A stretch of 64,000 nt of DNA. Origin: Fidelibacterota bacterium (lineage in GTDB: Bacteria > Pseudomonadota > Alphaproteobacteria > Rhodospirillales > Rhodospirillaceae). Within the stretch, counting starts at the first letter, position 1. Each line of letters opens with the position of its first letter. Shown here piece after piece: positions 44,743 to 54,136 of the stretch. Position numbers and translations under genes: made by a program. The stretch covers positions 124,001 through 188,000 of the forward strand of contig CANJLF010000001.1 in NCBI GenBank assembly GCA_947475295.1. Reading direction: 5' to 3'. The notes below the pieces were generated by a model. That model was given only the letters and a program-made list of their open reading frames with translations. It was not told the DNA's origin and made no database searches.

Positions 44743-46736
44743 TTCGCCCCGAGCGCTACGACAGGATCGAGATTGGCGGCTTTGCGCGCCGGCAGATATC
44801 CAAACAGGATTCCGGTGACGAAGGCGCAGGAGAACGCCAGCAGAATCGGCCCCGGAGAGAACAGGATCGGTTTTCCAAAATAGGAGAAGATGAGCGCCGT
44901 GCCCATGCCCACCGCGATGCCGATCAGTCCTCCGATGGCGCAAACCACCAAGGCTTCGGTGTTGAACTGTAGCAGGATATTGAGTTTGCGCGCGCCGGTG
45001 GCCATGCGGATGCCGATCTCACGGGTGCGCTCGGTGACGCTGACTAGCATGATATTCATCACCCCGATGCCGCCGACCAAGAGCGAGATCGCCGCCACGG
45101 CGCCGAGCAGGATGGTCAGCGTGTTTTGGGTTTCGGTCGCGGTCTCGAGCACCGAGACCATGTTGCGAATTTGGAAGTCTTCCTGTTTGTGGCGCGCGAT
45201 CAGGAGTTGGCGCACGGCCTCTTGCGTCGCATCGATCCGGCTGACGTCCCTTACCGCCACGGTGATAGTGCGGGCATAGCGCTGACCGTAGATTCGCTGC
45301 GCGCCGGTAGTGATGGGCACGAAGATCTGGTCATCAAGGTCGTTGCCGTTGTTGTTCGCGCCCTTGGCGGCCATAACGCCGATAACCTGGAACGGGTTGT
45401 TGTTGACCAGAACATATTTACCGAGCGGGTCTTCGCCTTCGGTGAATAAGGCCTTGACCACGGTCTGGCCGAGCACGACGACCGGCGCGTAGTCAGCCAC
45501 GTCGGCCTGGTTGAAGAAAACACCCTGCGTCGTGCTCCAGTCGCGCGCGGCTGGGTAGTCGGCGGTGGTCCCGTCGACGCTGGTCTGGGCATCGTTCTTG
45601 CCGAAGCGCACGGTCACCCCATTGGGGAACTCGGGCACCGCTTGGTCGACGTTGGGCAGGGTGGCGATGGCCTCGGCGTCGACCGGCACTAAAGACGCAC
45701 GGAACCCGCCGTTAAAACGCTGGTTGGGCGCGCCGGGACGAATCAGTAAGAGGTCGGTTCCCATGGCCGAAATGCTGTCGAGTACTTTTTGCTTGGCGCC
45801 ATTGCCGATGGCCAGCATGGCGACCACCGAGGCCACACCAATGATGATGCCGAGCAGGGTCAGCAACGTGCGCATCCAATTATTGCGCAGCGCGCGCACC
45901 GCCATCTTGCCGGCTTCGGTCACATCCGGAACGCTGGCGAAGGAGGGTGCGGGGCCGAGGCCTTCCGGCGCGATCGCTTTCTCCAGGCGCGCGGCGTCGG
46001 GGGCCTGCGCACCGGTGTCGGCGGTGATGACGCCGTCCTTAATCTCGATCACGCGTTTGGCGCGCTTGGCCACGTTGGCATCGTGCGTGATGATCAAAAT
46101 CGTGTGGCCGGCGGCATTGAGGTCGGCCAAAAGCTTCATCACCTCTTCGCCGCTTTTGCTGTCTAGCGCCCCCGTCGGCTCGTCGGCGAGGATCACCGCG
46201 GCGCCGTTCATCAGCGCGCGGGCGATGGAGACACGCTGCTGCTGGCCTCCGGAAAGCTGGTTGGGACGATGGTGTAGGCGGTCACCGAGGCCGAGCTGTG
46301 TCAACAAGTGCTCGGCGCGGGCGATACGCTCGGAATGGGAGTGACCGGCGTAAACCGCGGGCACCTCAACGTTCTCCGCGGCCGAGGCCGTGGCCAGCAG
46401 GTTGTACTGTTGAAAGATGAACCCGAAGGCGCCGCGCCGGAGCAGCGCGCGCTGGTCGGCGTCGAGACCAGAGACTTCTTGGCCGGCGAACAGGTAACTG
46501 CCCGAGGTGGGCCTGTCGAGGCAGCCCAGGAGGTTCATCAGTGTGGTCTTGCCCGAGCCCGAGGCCCCCATGATGGCGACGAATTCGCCGGGATAAATGT
46601 CGAGCGTCACACCGTTCAGCACCCGCACCGCGACCTCGCCGTTCTCATAGGACTTGTTGATATCGCTGAGGGCGATGATTGGCATGACCGACGAACGCGC
46701 CTCAACCGCGTGTTTGGTCTGGCGCAGCTCGTTCAT
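44739..46736 (-). CDS. macB: MacB-type ABC transporter, ATP-binding and permease
   Basis: The 665-residue product begins at ATG 46736, coupled to the macA stop (ATGA). The N-terminal ATPase has Walker [10 protein letters not shown], signature [14 protein letters not shown] and Walker [14 protein letters not shown]. The C-terminal FtsX-like part has four membrane helices ([43 protein letters not shown] and two more) and a large periplasmic domain. It drives tripartite efflux of peptides, macrolides or lipids. The substrate is not predictable. Confidence 0.94.
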   Translation of the reverse strand: MNELRQTKHAVEARSSVMPIIALSDINKSYENGEVAVRVLNGVTLDIYPGEFVAIMGASGSGKTTLMNLLGCLDRPTSGSYLFAGQEVSGLDADQRALLRRGAFGFIFQQYNLLATASAAENVEVPAVYAGHSHSERIARAEHLLTQLGLGDRLHHRPNQLSGGQQQRVSIARALMNGAAVILADEPTGALDSKSGEEVMKLLADLNAAGHTILIITHDANVAKRAKRVIEIKDGVITADTGAQAPDAARLEKAIAPEGLGPAPSFASVPDVTEAGKMAVRALRNNWMRTLLTLLGIIIGVASVVAMLAIGNGAKQKVLDSISAMGTDLLLIRPGAPNQRFNGGFRASLVPVDAEAIATLPNVDQAVPEFPNGVTVRFGKNDAQTSVDGTTADYPAARDWSTTQGVFFNQADVADYAPVVVLGQTVVKALFTEGEDPLGKYVLVNNNPFQVIGVMAAKGANNNGNDLDDQIFVPITTGAQRIYGQRYARTITVAVRDVSRIDATQEAVRQLLIARHKQEDFQIRNMVSVLETATETQNTLTILLGAVAAISLLVGGIGVMNIMLVSVTERTREIGIRMATGARKLNILLQFNTEALVVCAIGGLIGIAVGMGTALIFSYFGKPILFSPGPILLAFSCAFVTGILFGYLPARKAANLDPVVALGAK

Positions 46737-48154
46737 ATGCGCGGGCCTCCGCCGCCCGGTCCGCCGAACCGACCGCCGGGGCCGCGCTGGTTGTCCTGTT
46801 GACCCTGGCGTTGACGACCCTGCACGCCGCCATCGAGGACGACTTCGTCGCCGGGCTGCAGGCCGGATTTCACTTCCGCCAGCATGCGGTTCATCACGCC
46901 GATTTCGACGTCGCGCGTGACCATCTCGCCGTCCTGCATCACATGCACCTGGTAGCGCACGGGTGCCGTACCTGAAGCCACGCGTTCACGCAGGCGCATG
47001 CCGCGCCCGCCTGCGGGCGGCGCGCCGGCCGCGCCCGGATCAGCGTTAGTGCCATTTCCGCCTTGCACGCGCGGGCGCTGTTGGCCGGGAGCCGCCGCGC
47101 CTTGCGCGTCTGCCGTTGTTTGTTCCGGCGCCGCACGCGGCCCGAGCGCCGGATGCAGCGCGGTTACCGGCACCAGCGGCACATTGCGTGCCCCGGCGAT
47201 GACGAAAAACACCTGCGCGCTCATCTGGGTGAGCAGGTCGCCGTCGGGGTTCTCAACGTCGAACAACGAATTGTAGAGCACGACGTTGTTGACCACGTCG
47301 GGCGTGGGAATGATTTTGCGCAGCTTGCCGTAGCGGCGCCGCTCGGATGTGCCCAAGGTCGTGAAATAGGCGTCCATGCCGACCTTGAGCTTCGGCACGT
47401 CGGCTTCCGAAACCTGCGACCACACCGTCATGGTGGAAAGATCGGCGACACGCAGGACGATCGGCGCGGTTTGATTGGCGTTCAAGGTCTGGCCCTGTTT
47501 GGCGATCAGGTTGACCACCGTGCCGTCCATCGGCGAGTAGATTTTCGTATAGCCCAGGTTGGCCGTATCACCCGCGAGGGTGGACTCGGTCTGCTGGATC
47601 TGTGCTTCCAATTGCGCGACCGTCGCCACGGCAACTTTCAAACTGGCGTTGGCGCTGTCGAAGGCGTCCTGGCTGGTGGCGTTTTCCTTGAGCAGTTCCT
47701 GCTGGCGCTTGAACTGCAGATCGGCGAGCGTGCGCTGGGCCTGGCGCTGGGCCAGCTGCGCGCGCAAGTTCAGTAACTGGGCCTGATCGGCGTTGACGCG
47801 GCTCTGATAGATCGTCGGATCGATCTCGGCCAAGAGGTCGCCCTTCTTAACGGTCGCGCCGTAGTCGACGTACAGGACCTTCAATTGTCCGGAAACCTGG
47901 GTGCCGACATCGACGAATTGCAGCGGCTGAAGGGTGCCCAGCGCGGTGACGGCGTCTTCCACGTCGCCAACGATGACAGGCTGGGTCAGCGCTGTGGTGG
48001 TCTGGTCGCCACGTCCCCAAAGCGCCCAGGCGCCGACGGCGACAACGACAACCGCCGCAGCGGCCAGGGCGACCCCCAGCCAGCGGGGCCTGCGCGCGCC
48101 TACAATTGTCGAGAAGGCGGACTTGTGGAGCGAGATATTGGTGGGTTCATACAT
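46733..48154 (-). CDS. macA: MacA-type periplasmic adaptor of the efflux pump
   Basis: The 473-residue product has an N-terminal membrane anchor ([23 protein letters not shown]). The barrel-sandwich start is [45 protein letters not shown], followed by a coiled-coil hairpin (residues about 110-190) and [24 protein letters not shown]. The C-terminus holds an unusual Gly/Pro/Gln-rich insertion and tail ([17 protein letters not shown] and [16 protein letters not shown]). It is the first gene of the macA-macB-channel operon. Confidence 0.92.
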   Translation of the reverse strand: MYEPTNISLHKSAFSTIVGARRPRWLGVALAAAAVVVVAVGAWALWGRGDQTTTALTQPVIVGDVEDAVTALGTLQPLQFVDVGTQVSGQLKVLYVDYGATVKKGDLLAEIDPTIYQSRVNADQAQLLNLRAQLAQRQAQRTLADLQFKRQQELLKENATSQDAFDSANASLKVAVATVAQLEAQIQQTESTLAGDTANLGYTKIYSPMDGTVVNLIAKQGQTLNANQTAPIVLRVADLSTMTVWSQVSEADVPKLKVGMDAYFTTLGTSERRRYGKLRKIIPTPDVVNNVVLYNSLFDVENPDGDLLTQMSAQVFFVIAGARNVPLVPVTALHPALGPRAAPEQTTADAQGAAAPGQQRPRVQGGNGTNADPGAAGAPPAGGRGMRLRERVASGTAPVRYQVHVMQDGEMVTRDVEIGVMNRMLAEVKSGLQPGDEVVLDGGVQGRQRQGQQDNQRGPGGRFGGPGGGGPRI

Positions 48155-48384
48155 CGCTGGGGTTCTTTGAAAGAGAGTGTTCAGGCAAACGCACCTGGCC
48201 CGCGACTGAGCTTCCGCCGACCTTAACCGTTCCTATAACGCTCGCTCCAGCGTTATTGATCGCAATAAGGGTAAAATAGGGTAAGTCCTTATTCACTCGG
48301 CGAATTATATCTTTATTGTAATGCCTTCGAACGCCGACTCGGCAGAATTCTCTCCGGTATTCCTGGCGGTTTTGAGGTGCGGAT
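48155..48384. promoter_or_regulatory. divergent regulatory region with two inverted repeats
   Basis: An AT-rich 230-nt gap lies between macA and the CDP-alcohol phosphatidyltransferase gene. It contains a perfect 8-bp inverted repeat (48235-48242 with 48249-48256, ATAACGCT/AGCGTTAT). A 7-bp one follows (48264-48270 with 48287-48293, AATAAGG/CCTTATT). These could be operator sites for a regulator of one or both operons; no regulator gene is adjacent. I could not place promoter hexamers with confidence. Confidence 0.4.
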
Positions 48385-49152
48385 ATGACGGCGGTTTCCC
48401 CCGGCGCAGTGGACAAGCTGACACCCGTTACAATCGCGGCTGTGGTTGGGGGCGCAGGCGTGTTGGCCATATCTATTTGGACGCTGACGGCGTCCCAATC
48501 CTTCGGTGGCTGGTTCGCGACCGGCGCGCTGGCGACCTACGCCGTGGCCGGGGTGATTGTCGTCGCCCGCATCGGGGCCTATCACCCATACCCGCGTTTC
48601 GGCGCGGCCAACGCGGTGACCTTGAGCCGTTTGATCCTCACCAGCCTGTTCGCGGGTCTTGCCGCCGAGACCGCCGTCCTAGACACAGCGGTCGCCGCCG
48701 ACACCGCGTGGCTTTTTACCGGGCTGGCCGTATTTACGCTGATCCTGGACGGACTCGACGGATGGCTCGCGCGGCGCTCCGGCTTGGCGTCGCCCTTCGG
48801 CGCCCGCTTCGATATGGAAACTGACGCGCTGCTAATTCTGCTGCTGTCGGTTCTTGCACTGAACTTAGACAAGGCCGGGCCCTGGGTGCTGCTCGGCGGC
48901 CTGCTGCGATATATCTTTGTTGCGGCCGGTTGGATATGGCCGGCCTTGGCGCAGCCGCTGCTGCCGTCGCGTCGCCGCCAAGCCATTTGCGGGCTACAGT
49001 GCGGTGCGCTCACAGCGCTGCTGTCGCCAATGGTGATGCCGCCCTTGAGCGCCTTCTTCGCGTCTACGGCTCTCGGCCTTCTTATCTTGTCCTTCGGTCA
49101 GGATGCGTACTGGGCCTTGGGCAATCCGGTCCTACGCTCTTCTCAAAGGTAG
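48385..49152 (+). CDS. CDP-alcohol phosphatidyltransferase family membrane protein
   Basis: The 255-residue polytopic protein carries the family catalytic motif DGLDGWLARRSGLASPFGARFDMETD, with the four metal-binding Asp and conserved Gly and Ala-Arg. About seven hydrophobic helices surround it. Such enzymes displace CMP from CDP-diacylglycerol or another CDP-alcohol to make phospholipids or inositol-phosphate compounds. The partners are not defined here. It lies 11 nt before the sulfatase-fold gene and starts the rightward three-gene group. Confidence 0.88.
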   Translation: MTAVSPGAVDKLTPVTIAAVVGGAGVLAISIWTLTASQSFGGWFATGALATYAVAGVIVVARIGAYHPYPRFGAANAVTLSRLILTSLFAGLAAETAVLDTAVAADTAWLFTGLAVFTLILDGLDGWLARRSGLASPFGARFDMETDALLILLLSVLALNLDKAGPWVLLGGLLRYIFVAAGWIWPALAQPLLPSRRRQAICGLQCGALTALLSPMVMPPLSAFFASTALGLLILSFGQDAYWALGNPVLRSSQR

Positions 49153-49163
49153 TTACCTCTCAC

Positions 49164-50837
49164 ATGAAGAGCAGAAAATTCGCCCGCCGCCAGGATCGCA
49201 CTGTCCTCAATCACGGTTTGCGGTGGCTTGCGGCGTTAGCGGCGATGTACCTGATTCTGGTTTTGCCGGACCGTGTGAACGGTCTCGGCTCGCTCCTCAG
49301 TCCGCGGCTGCCACTGGAATTGCCGCTGATCGTACTGGGATTGGTCGCCGTGTCGGGCTGGGCCGGGGCGCTGCTGCGCGGCCTGATCGTTCTGGCGCTG
49401 ACGGTGACGCTGCTATTCAAGCTGGCCAACATGGCGGCCTTCTTCGGTTTCGACCGCCCCTTCAACCCGCTCGTGGACGCGCTGATGGTGCCGACCGCTC
49501 TCGATACTCTTGGCAAAGCCGCCGGCCCCGCCGCCGCCTTCGCGGCTGTTGCCGGCGCGGTGCTGGTGTTGGCCTTGATTGTCGGTGTGCTGGTGTGGGT
49601 GGCGGGCGTGGTGGCTCATGGTCTTTCCGAGAATGCCCGGCTGCTGGTGGCTGCCGCAGCACTTGGTTCCGTGGCCCTTGCTTTCACACCTTATGCAACC
49701 TGGAGCGCCAGCCTGTTTGCCCGCAATCAGGCGGTGGCGGTGTCGCAAGGGGTGCGCGATGCCGCTCAGTTCCGCGCGCAGCTGCTGCAAGATCCCTTCA
49801 GCGACCTTCCGTCCGAAAGCCGCTTGGCCGGACTCAAAGGTACCGACGTTCTGCTGATCTTTATTGAATCCTACGGTCGTGCGTCGTTGGACAATCCGGC
49901 CTATGCGCCGCTTCTCCGCGGCACGCTGAAGAAATTCAACGGTGCGCTCGCAGACAAAGGCTTCAGCGCCCGCAGCGCCTGGCTGACGTCGCCGACTTTC
50001 GGCGGTGAGAGCTATCTCGCCCACAGCACGACGGTATCTGGGCTATGGGTCGATAACCAGCAGCGTTATGTCCAGCTCCTGCGCAGCCGTCACGACACCC
50101 TGATCAGCGATTTTAACGGCGCGGGCTGGCACACGGTCGTGGTGATGCCCGAGATCACCATGCCCTGGCCGGAAGCGTCCTATTTCAAGTACGGCAAGAT
50201 CTACGCCGCGCCCGACCTTAATTATAAGGGCGAACCCTTCGACTACATGACCATGCCCGATCAATACGTCCTGTCGGCTTTCCATGGGCGGGAGATAGCA
50301 CCGGTGGACCGTAAACCGGTCATGGCCGAGATCGCGCTTATATCAAGCCACATTCCCTGGACGCCGGTGCCGAAGCTGGTGCCGTGGGAGGATGTCGGCG
50401 ACGGACAGATTTTCAACACCGCACGCACGACCGAAGACAGCGATGAAATCTGGCGCGATCCCAAGCGCATCGCTGAATACTATGCCATGTCGGTGGACTA
50501 CACCCTGCAAACCCTGATGTCCTATGTCACCACTCAGGTTGGCGACCGCACGCTGCTGATCATCATGGGCGACCACGAACCCATGAGCTTTATCGCCGGC
50601 GAGGGCGCCAGCCATGAGGTGCCGGCCCATATTATCGCCCGCGACCCCGCGCTGCTGGATGCGCTGGGCGAGGGGAAGTGGACGCTGGGGATGGAACCCG
50701 ATGCCACCAGCCCGTCTTGGCCCATGAATACGGTGCGGGAACGTCTCCTTACGGCTTTCGCCAAGGCTCCGGATGCTGCAGTGTCACCGCTTGAGTCAGT
50801 GCCGGAAGCTGCGCCCGTTCAACCCGCAAAACCCTAA
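49164..50837 (+). CDS. membrane sulfatase/alkaline-phosphatase-superfamily protein
   Basis: I start at ATG 49164; the open frame upstream only shadows the preceding gene. The 557-residue product has about five membrane helices (residues about 15-210). A periplasmic hydrolase domain follows with VLLIFIESYGRASLDN, GGESYLAHSTTVSG and LLIIMGDHEPMSF, the metal-site Asp/His block of LtaS- and MdoB-like phosphoglycerol transferases. The Thr or Ser nucleophile is probably in SYGRASLD or FGGESYLAH. It may transfer or remove a phospho-alcohol group. It is adjacent to the CDP-alcohol transferase. Confidence 0.82.
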   Translation: MKSRKFARRQDRTVLNHGLRWLAALAAMYLILVLPDRVNGLGSLLSPRLPLELPLIVLGLVAVSGWAGALLRGLIVLALTVTLLFKLANMAAFFGFDRPFNPLVDALMVPTALDTLGKAAGPAAAFAAVAGAVLVLALIVGVLVWVAGVVAHGLSENARLLVAAAALGSVALAFTPYATWSASLFARNQAVAVSQGVRDAAQFRAQLLQDPFSDLPSESRLAGLKGTDVLLIFIESYGRASLDNPAYAPLLRGTLKKFNGALADKGFSARSAWLTSPTFGGESYLAHSTTVSGLWVDNQQRYVQLLRSRHDTLISDFNGAGWHTVVVMPEITMPWPEASYFKYGKIYAAPDLNYKGEPFDYMTMPDQYVLSAFHGREIAPVDRKPVMAEIALISSHIPWTPVPKLVPWEDVGDGQIFNTARTTEDSDEIWRDPKRIAEYYAMSVDYTLQTLMSYVTTQVGDRTLLIIMGDHEPMSFIAGEGASHEVPAHIIARDPALLDALGEGKWTLGMEPDATSPSWPMNTVRERLLTAFAKAPDAAVSPLESVPEAAPVQPAKP

Positions 50838-50850
50838 GGGAATCTCGCTG

Positions 50851-51630
50851 GTGTTTTCGACCTTCGTTCATCAGACGCAAAGTCAGGTTTACGGCAAGGA
50901 TGCCGTGGCGATCATTCCGCTGGCGGCGGTGGAAACCCACGGCCCGCATCTGCCGCTGGGCACCGATGGACTCATCGCCGAAGGCCTGCTTGATCGCGCC
51001 GAAAAAATCGACACCAGCGCCGCGACATTTGTGCGCTTGCCGCTGCTGTGGCTCGGCGCTTCGGCGGAGCACGCCGACCGTCCGGGCACGTTGAGCGTAG
51101 AGCCGGAACAGCTGATTGAGCAAATCGTTGCCATCGGCGATGGTCTCGCGCGCGCGGGTATCCGGCGCGTGATGCTATTCAACGGCCACGGCGGCAATGT
51201 CGCGGCCGCGTCCATCGCCGCCCTTAAACTCAGAACGCGTTTAAACATGCTCGCGGCCAGCGCCCATTGGCTCGACTTCGGGCTGCCGCCTGATCTTGTG
51301 CCACCGGCGCCGGTGGCGGGCGACGTTCATGGTGGATGGGTCGAGACGTCGGTGTTGCTGCATCTCGCACCGCAGCTGGTGGTGAAGGCGGCGGCTACAC
51401 CACGCGCTGCTTCGGCGCCGGCCCCCGGCCTGTTTCCCGAAGGTCCCATCGCTTGGGGCTGGAAACTCGATGATCTGGCGCCGCGCGGCGCGTCGGGCGA
51501 GGGTGGATGGATCGGGCGTCCCGATCTGGCGACGCCGGAGTTAGGGCGGATGCTGGTGGATCACACCGCGCAGGAAGTGCTGCGCGTTTTGCAGGGCCTC
51601 GCCGCCGCAGCCTGGTCGGCGCAAAAATAG
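50851..51630 (+). CDS. creatininase family amidohydrolase (MftE/ArfB-like)
   Basis: I start at GTG 50851, with AAGGGAA upstream. The 259-residue product has the creatininase metal sites: IIPLAAVETHGPHLPLGTD, HADRPGTLSVEP, VMLFNGHGGNVAAA and the late GDVHGGWVETSVLL. Family members include creatininase, the mycofactocin peptidase MftE and the archaeal formamide hydrolase ArfB, which acts on a GTP-derived pyrimidine. Given a GTP cyclohydrolase II gene immediately beyond it, an ArfB-like role on a pyrimidine intermediate is attractive but unproven. It ends 5 nt before the convergent ribA-like gene. Confidence 0.86.
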   Translation: MFSTFVHQTQSQVYGKDAVAIIPLAAVETHGPHLPLGTDGLIAEGLLDRAEKIDTSAATFVRLPLLWLGASAEHADRPGTLSVEPEQLIEQIVAIGDGLARAGIRRVMLFNGHGGNVAAASIAALKLRTRLNMLAASAHWLDFGLPPDLVPPAPVAGDVHGGWVETSVLLHLAPQLVVKAAATPRAASAPAPGLFPEGPIAWGWKLDDLAPRGASGEGGWIGRPDLATPELGRMLVDHTAQEVLRVLQGLAAAAWSAQK

Positions 51631-51635
51631 TTCAG

Positions 51636-52775
51636 CTACTTCCTGAAAGAGTGCCGGCCGATTTCGTCCAGCATATGGCCCGCGCGCCGGGCCTTGGTCT
51701 TCAGGTAATTGTGATTGTGCGGATTGACCGCGCCGATGATGCGCTGATGCCCGACCACATCGACACCGAAATCCTCCAGCGCTGTGATCTTGCCGGGGTT
51801 GTTGGTCATTAAAGTGATGCGGCGAAACCCGAGCAGCGCCAGCATGGCGCCGGCGACGGCATAGCGCCGCTCGTCGGGCCCGTAGCCCAGCACGGCGTCG
51901 GCATCCATGGTGTCGTGGCCCAGCTCCTGCAAACCATAAGCGCGCATCTTGTTGAGCAGTCCGATGCCGCGACCTTCCTGATCGAGGTACAGCAGCACAC
52001 CGCTACCGGCGGCGGCGATCTCGCCCACGGCCATGCGCAACTGATCGCCGCAATCGCATTTGAGGCTTGCGAAGAGATCACCCGTTAAACAGGCCGAGTG
52101 CAGGCGCGTGAGTACGGGGTGATGCGGATTCGGTTCACCAATGACAATGGCGACCTGATCGTGCAGGCCGTCGCCGCCGCGAAAGATCACGAACTCGGCG
52201 TCGGTGGCTTCGGCCAACGGCACGCGCGTGCGCGCGGCGATGGTCAGATCCCGCGCCGACTGTTCATGAAAGTCGGCAACCGCGGCGGCATCGACCTCGG
52301 CGAGCGCGGTCTGGGTTCCAGCGGCCGCCGGCACCACCACCGCCGCCGGCAAAAGATAGGCGCGTTTCACGAGTTCCAGGGCCGCGGCCTCGAGCGCATG
52401 CGCCGGTCGGTGTTCGAAGACCGGCACCGACGGCTCGACCGCCAGCAGCATGGCGTCGATCTCATCACCCGTGAGGCCGCCTAAGGAAACGTACGACGGA
52501 CCTGCGGCGGTAACCCCAAGATGGGCGAGACGCGGCGCCGGCAAAACCAGGCCCGGTGCGCCGCCGGTGGCGCGGTGCCAGGCTGCGATGCGCTCTCCCG
52601 CCAGCATTTCGGCGGCGGCGACGGTGAGGTTCATGCCGTTGTTTCCGACGAGCTTAACCGGGCGGCCGGCGCGCAGTTCGCCAACGGCGCGCTGAACGGT
52701 CAGGCGGCCGGTATTACCGAACCACCTTGCCAAGTCACCATCGACGGTACCAATCTTCACATCCTCGTTCGGCAC
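51636..52775 (-). CDS. ribA: GTP cyclohydrolase II with a degenerate RibB-like N-terminal domain
   Basis: The 379-residue product starts at GTG 52775 (AAAGG upstream). The C-terminal half is a complete GTP cyclohydrolase II: the zinc site HSACLTGDLFASLKCDCGDQL, YLDQEGRGIGLLNKMRAYGLQE with the catalytic Arg, YGPDERRYAVAG and LMTNNPGKITALEDFGVDVV. The N-terminal 180 residues align in outline with dihydroxybutanone-phosphate synthase. Where that enzyme has its acidic metal-binding loop, this one reads VKLVGNNGMNLTVAAAEML, so that activity should be absent. It opens the GTP ring to a diaminopyrimidine. Confidence 0.92.
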   Translation of the reverse strand: MPNEDVKIGTVDGDLARWFGNTGRLTVQRAVGELRAGRPVKLVGNNGMNLTVAAAEMLAGERIAAWHRATGGAPGLVLPAPRLAHLGVTAAGPSYVSLGGLTGDEIDAMLLAVEPSVPVFEHRPAHALEAAALELVKRAYLLPAAVVVPAAAGTQTALAEVDAAAVADFHEQSARDLTIAARTRVPLAEATDAEFVIFRGGDGLHDQVAIVIGEPNPHHPVLTRLHSACLTGDLFASLKCDCGDQLRMAVGEIAAAGSGVLLYLDQEGRGIGLLNKMRAYGLQELGHDTMDADAVLGYGPDERRYAVAGAMLALLGFRRITLMTNNPGKITALEDFGVDVVGHQRIIGAVNPHNHNYLKTKARRAGHMLDEIGRHSFRK

Positions 52776-52802
52776 GGCAAACCTTTACGTCAGAACATTG
52801 TA

Positions 52803-53600
52803 ATGAACACCATTGTGGACTGGGATCGGGACACTCCGCAATGGTCGGCGGTGCTGGCTGCGACCAAAGATTGTGGCAGAACAGGGGCTTCTTCGGCCAA
52901 CACCTTGTGGCCGCTTTACGCGCCCTTAGTCGAGGTCCCAGCCGGTCAGAATGTCGTGATCGGCCAATTGGGGCAATCGCTCGACGGACGTATTGCGACG
53001 CCTACCGGCCATTCCCACTATATCAACGGCGTGGCCGCGCTGGTGCACCTTCATCGGTTGCGGGCCTTGGTGGACGCGGTCGTGGTCGGGGTCGGCACGG
53101 TTGTAGCCGACGATCCGCAATTAACTGTGCGGCGGGCTGAGCGGCGGGAAGGGGTCGCCCAACCGGCGCGCGTGGTGATCGATCCCCGGGGCCGCATGCC
53201 GCCTGAGGCCAAATGCCTCGCGGATGACGGCGCGCGGCGAATCGTGATTCAGGCGGGCGCCAAACCTGCCGCCCGCTCGGGTGTGGAATATATAAGTGTA
53301 CAGCCATTGGACGGCGCCATGGCGCCGCGCCTTATTTTAGCGGCGCTGGCCGAGCGGGGCGTGCGCCGTATTCTGGTGGAGGGCGGCGCCAATACTTTGT
53401 CGCGCTTTCTGTCGGCGGGCTGCCTTAATCGCCTGCACATTGCGGTCGCGCCCATAATCATCGGGTCCGGCCCGGTGGGCATCGACCTCGCCGCCATCGA
53501 TTGCCTTGATGATGCGCTGCGCCCGCGCGTGACAAGCTTCGCCTTGCCGGACGGTGAGGTTCTGTTCGACTGTGCGTTTTCCGCAAAGGCCTCGCCATGA
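52803..53600 (+). CDS. stand-alone RibD C-terminal (pyrimidine reductase) domain protein
   Basis: The 265-residue product from ATG 52803 has the RibD_C/dihydrofolate-reductase-like fold: VVIGQLGQSLDGRIATPTGHSHYINGVAALVHLHRLRALVDAVVVGVGTVVADDPQLTVR. The NADPH block RILVEGGANTLSRFLSAGCLNRLHIAVAPIIIGSG follows. The deaminase domain of RibD is absent, replaced by a 50-residue unknown N-terminus. It would reduce a ribosylaminopyrimidine phosphate to the ribityl form. It is divergent from the cyclohydrolase gene with only 27 nt between starts. Confidence 0.88.
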   Translation: MNTIVDWDRDTPQWSAVLAATKDCGRTGASSANTLWPLYAPLVEVPAGQNVVIGQLGQSLDGRIATPTGHSHYINGVAALVHLHRLRALVDAVVVGVGTVVADDPQLTVRRAERREGVAQPARVVIDPRGRMPPEAKCLADDGARRIVIQAGAKPAARSGVEYISVQPLDGAMAPRLILAALAERGVRRILVEGGANTLSRFLSAGCLNRLHIAVAPIIIGSGPVGIDLAAIDCLDDALRPRVTSFALPDGEVLFDCAFSAKASP

Positions 53601-54136
53601 CCGATACATCTCCGCGTTACCGCGCGCCCGCGCAAGCCCTGCATTGGCTGACGGCGATTGCCGTGCTGTGCGGTGTGACCTTGGGAATCTCCATGCTCAA
53701 CGTGAAGCCGGGAGATTTTCAAAACCGTCTGTTCGATTTGCATCGCTCCTTCGGCGCGCTGATCCTAGCGCTGACCGCATTGCGGCTGCTGTGGCGGCTT
53801 TATTCTCTGCCGCCGCCCATGACCGTGGAGATGCCGGCATGGCAGGAACGCGCCGCCCGCGTTACCCATGCGGCGCTTTATATTCTGCTGTTCACGGTGC
53901 CCATCGTGGGATGGGTGGGAACGTCAGCCTTCGGGGCGCGGATTCCGGTCTTTGGACTCTTCGAACTTCCCATGCTCGTCGAGCAGAACAAACCCTTGGC
54001 CGAGGTGCTCCTAAAACTGCACATGGCGCTGGCGCTCACGCTTTGCGCTCTGCTGGTTCTGCACATCGGCGCGGCCTTGCATCATCATTTCATCCGCAAG
54101 GACGATACGCTGCGGCGCATGCTGCCGAGGCTCTAA
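53597..54136 (+). CDS. cytochrome b561 family protein
   Basis: The 179-residue product overlaps the RibD_C stop (ATGA). It has four membrane helices with paired heme-ligand His residues: ALHWLTAIAVL and FDLHRSFGALIL in the first half, VTHAALYILLFTVPIVGW and LKLHMALALTLCALLVLHIGAALHHHFI in the second. This is the CybB/DUF-type b561 layout, a quinone-linked electron carrier. Coupling to a pyrimidine reductase gene is unusual and hints at membrane redox chemistry in the pathway. It is convergent with the methyltransferase gene (4-nt overlap). Confidence 0.88.
   Translation: MTDTSPRYRAPAQALHWLTAIAVLCGVTLGISMLNVKPGDFQNRLFDLHRSFGALILALTALRLLWRLYSLPPPMTVEMPAWQERAARVTHAALYILLFTVPIVGWVGTSAFGARIPVFGLFELPMLVEQNKPLAEVLLKLHMALALTLCALLVLHIGAALHHHFIRKDDTLRRMLPRL

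Noticed and set aside
52776-52802. Possible FMN riboswitch upstream of the ribA-like gene
   Set aside because: The gap is only 27 nt and lacks RFN-element motifs.
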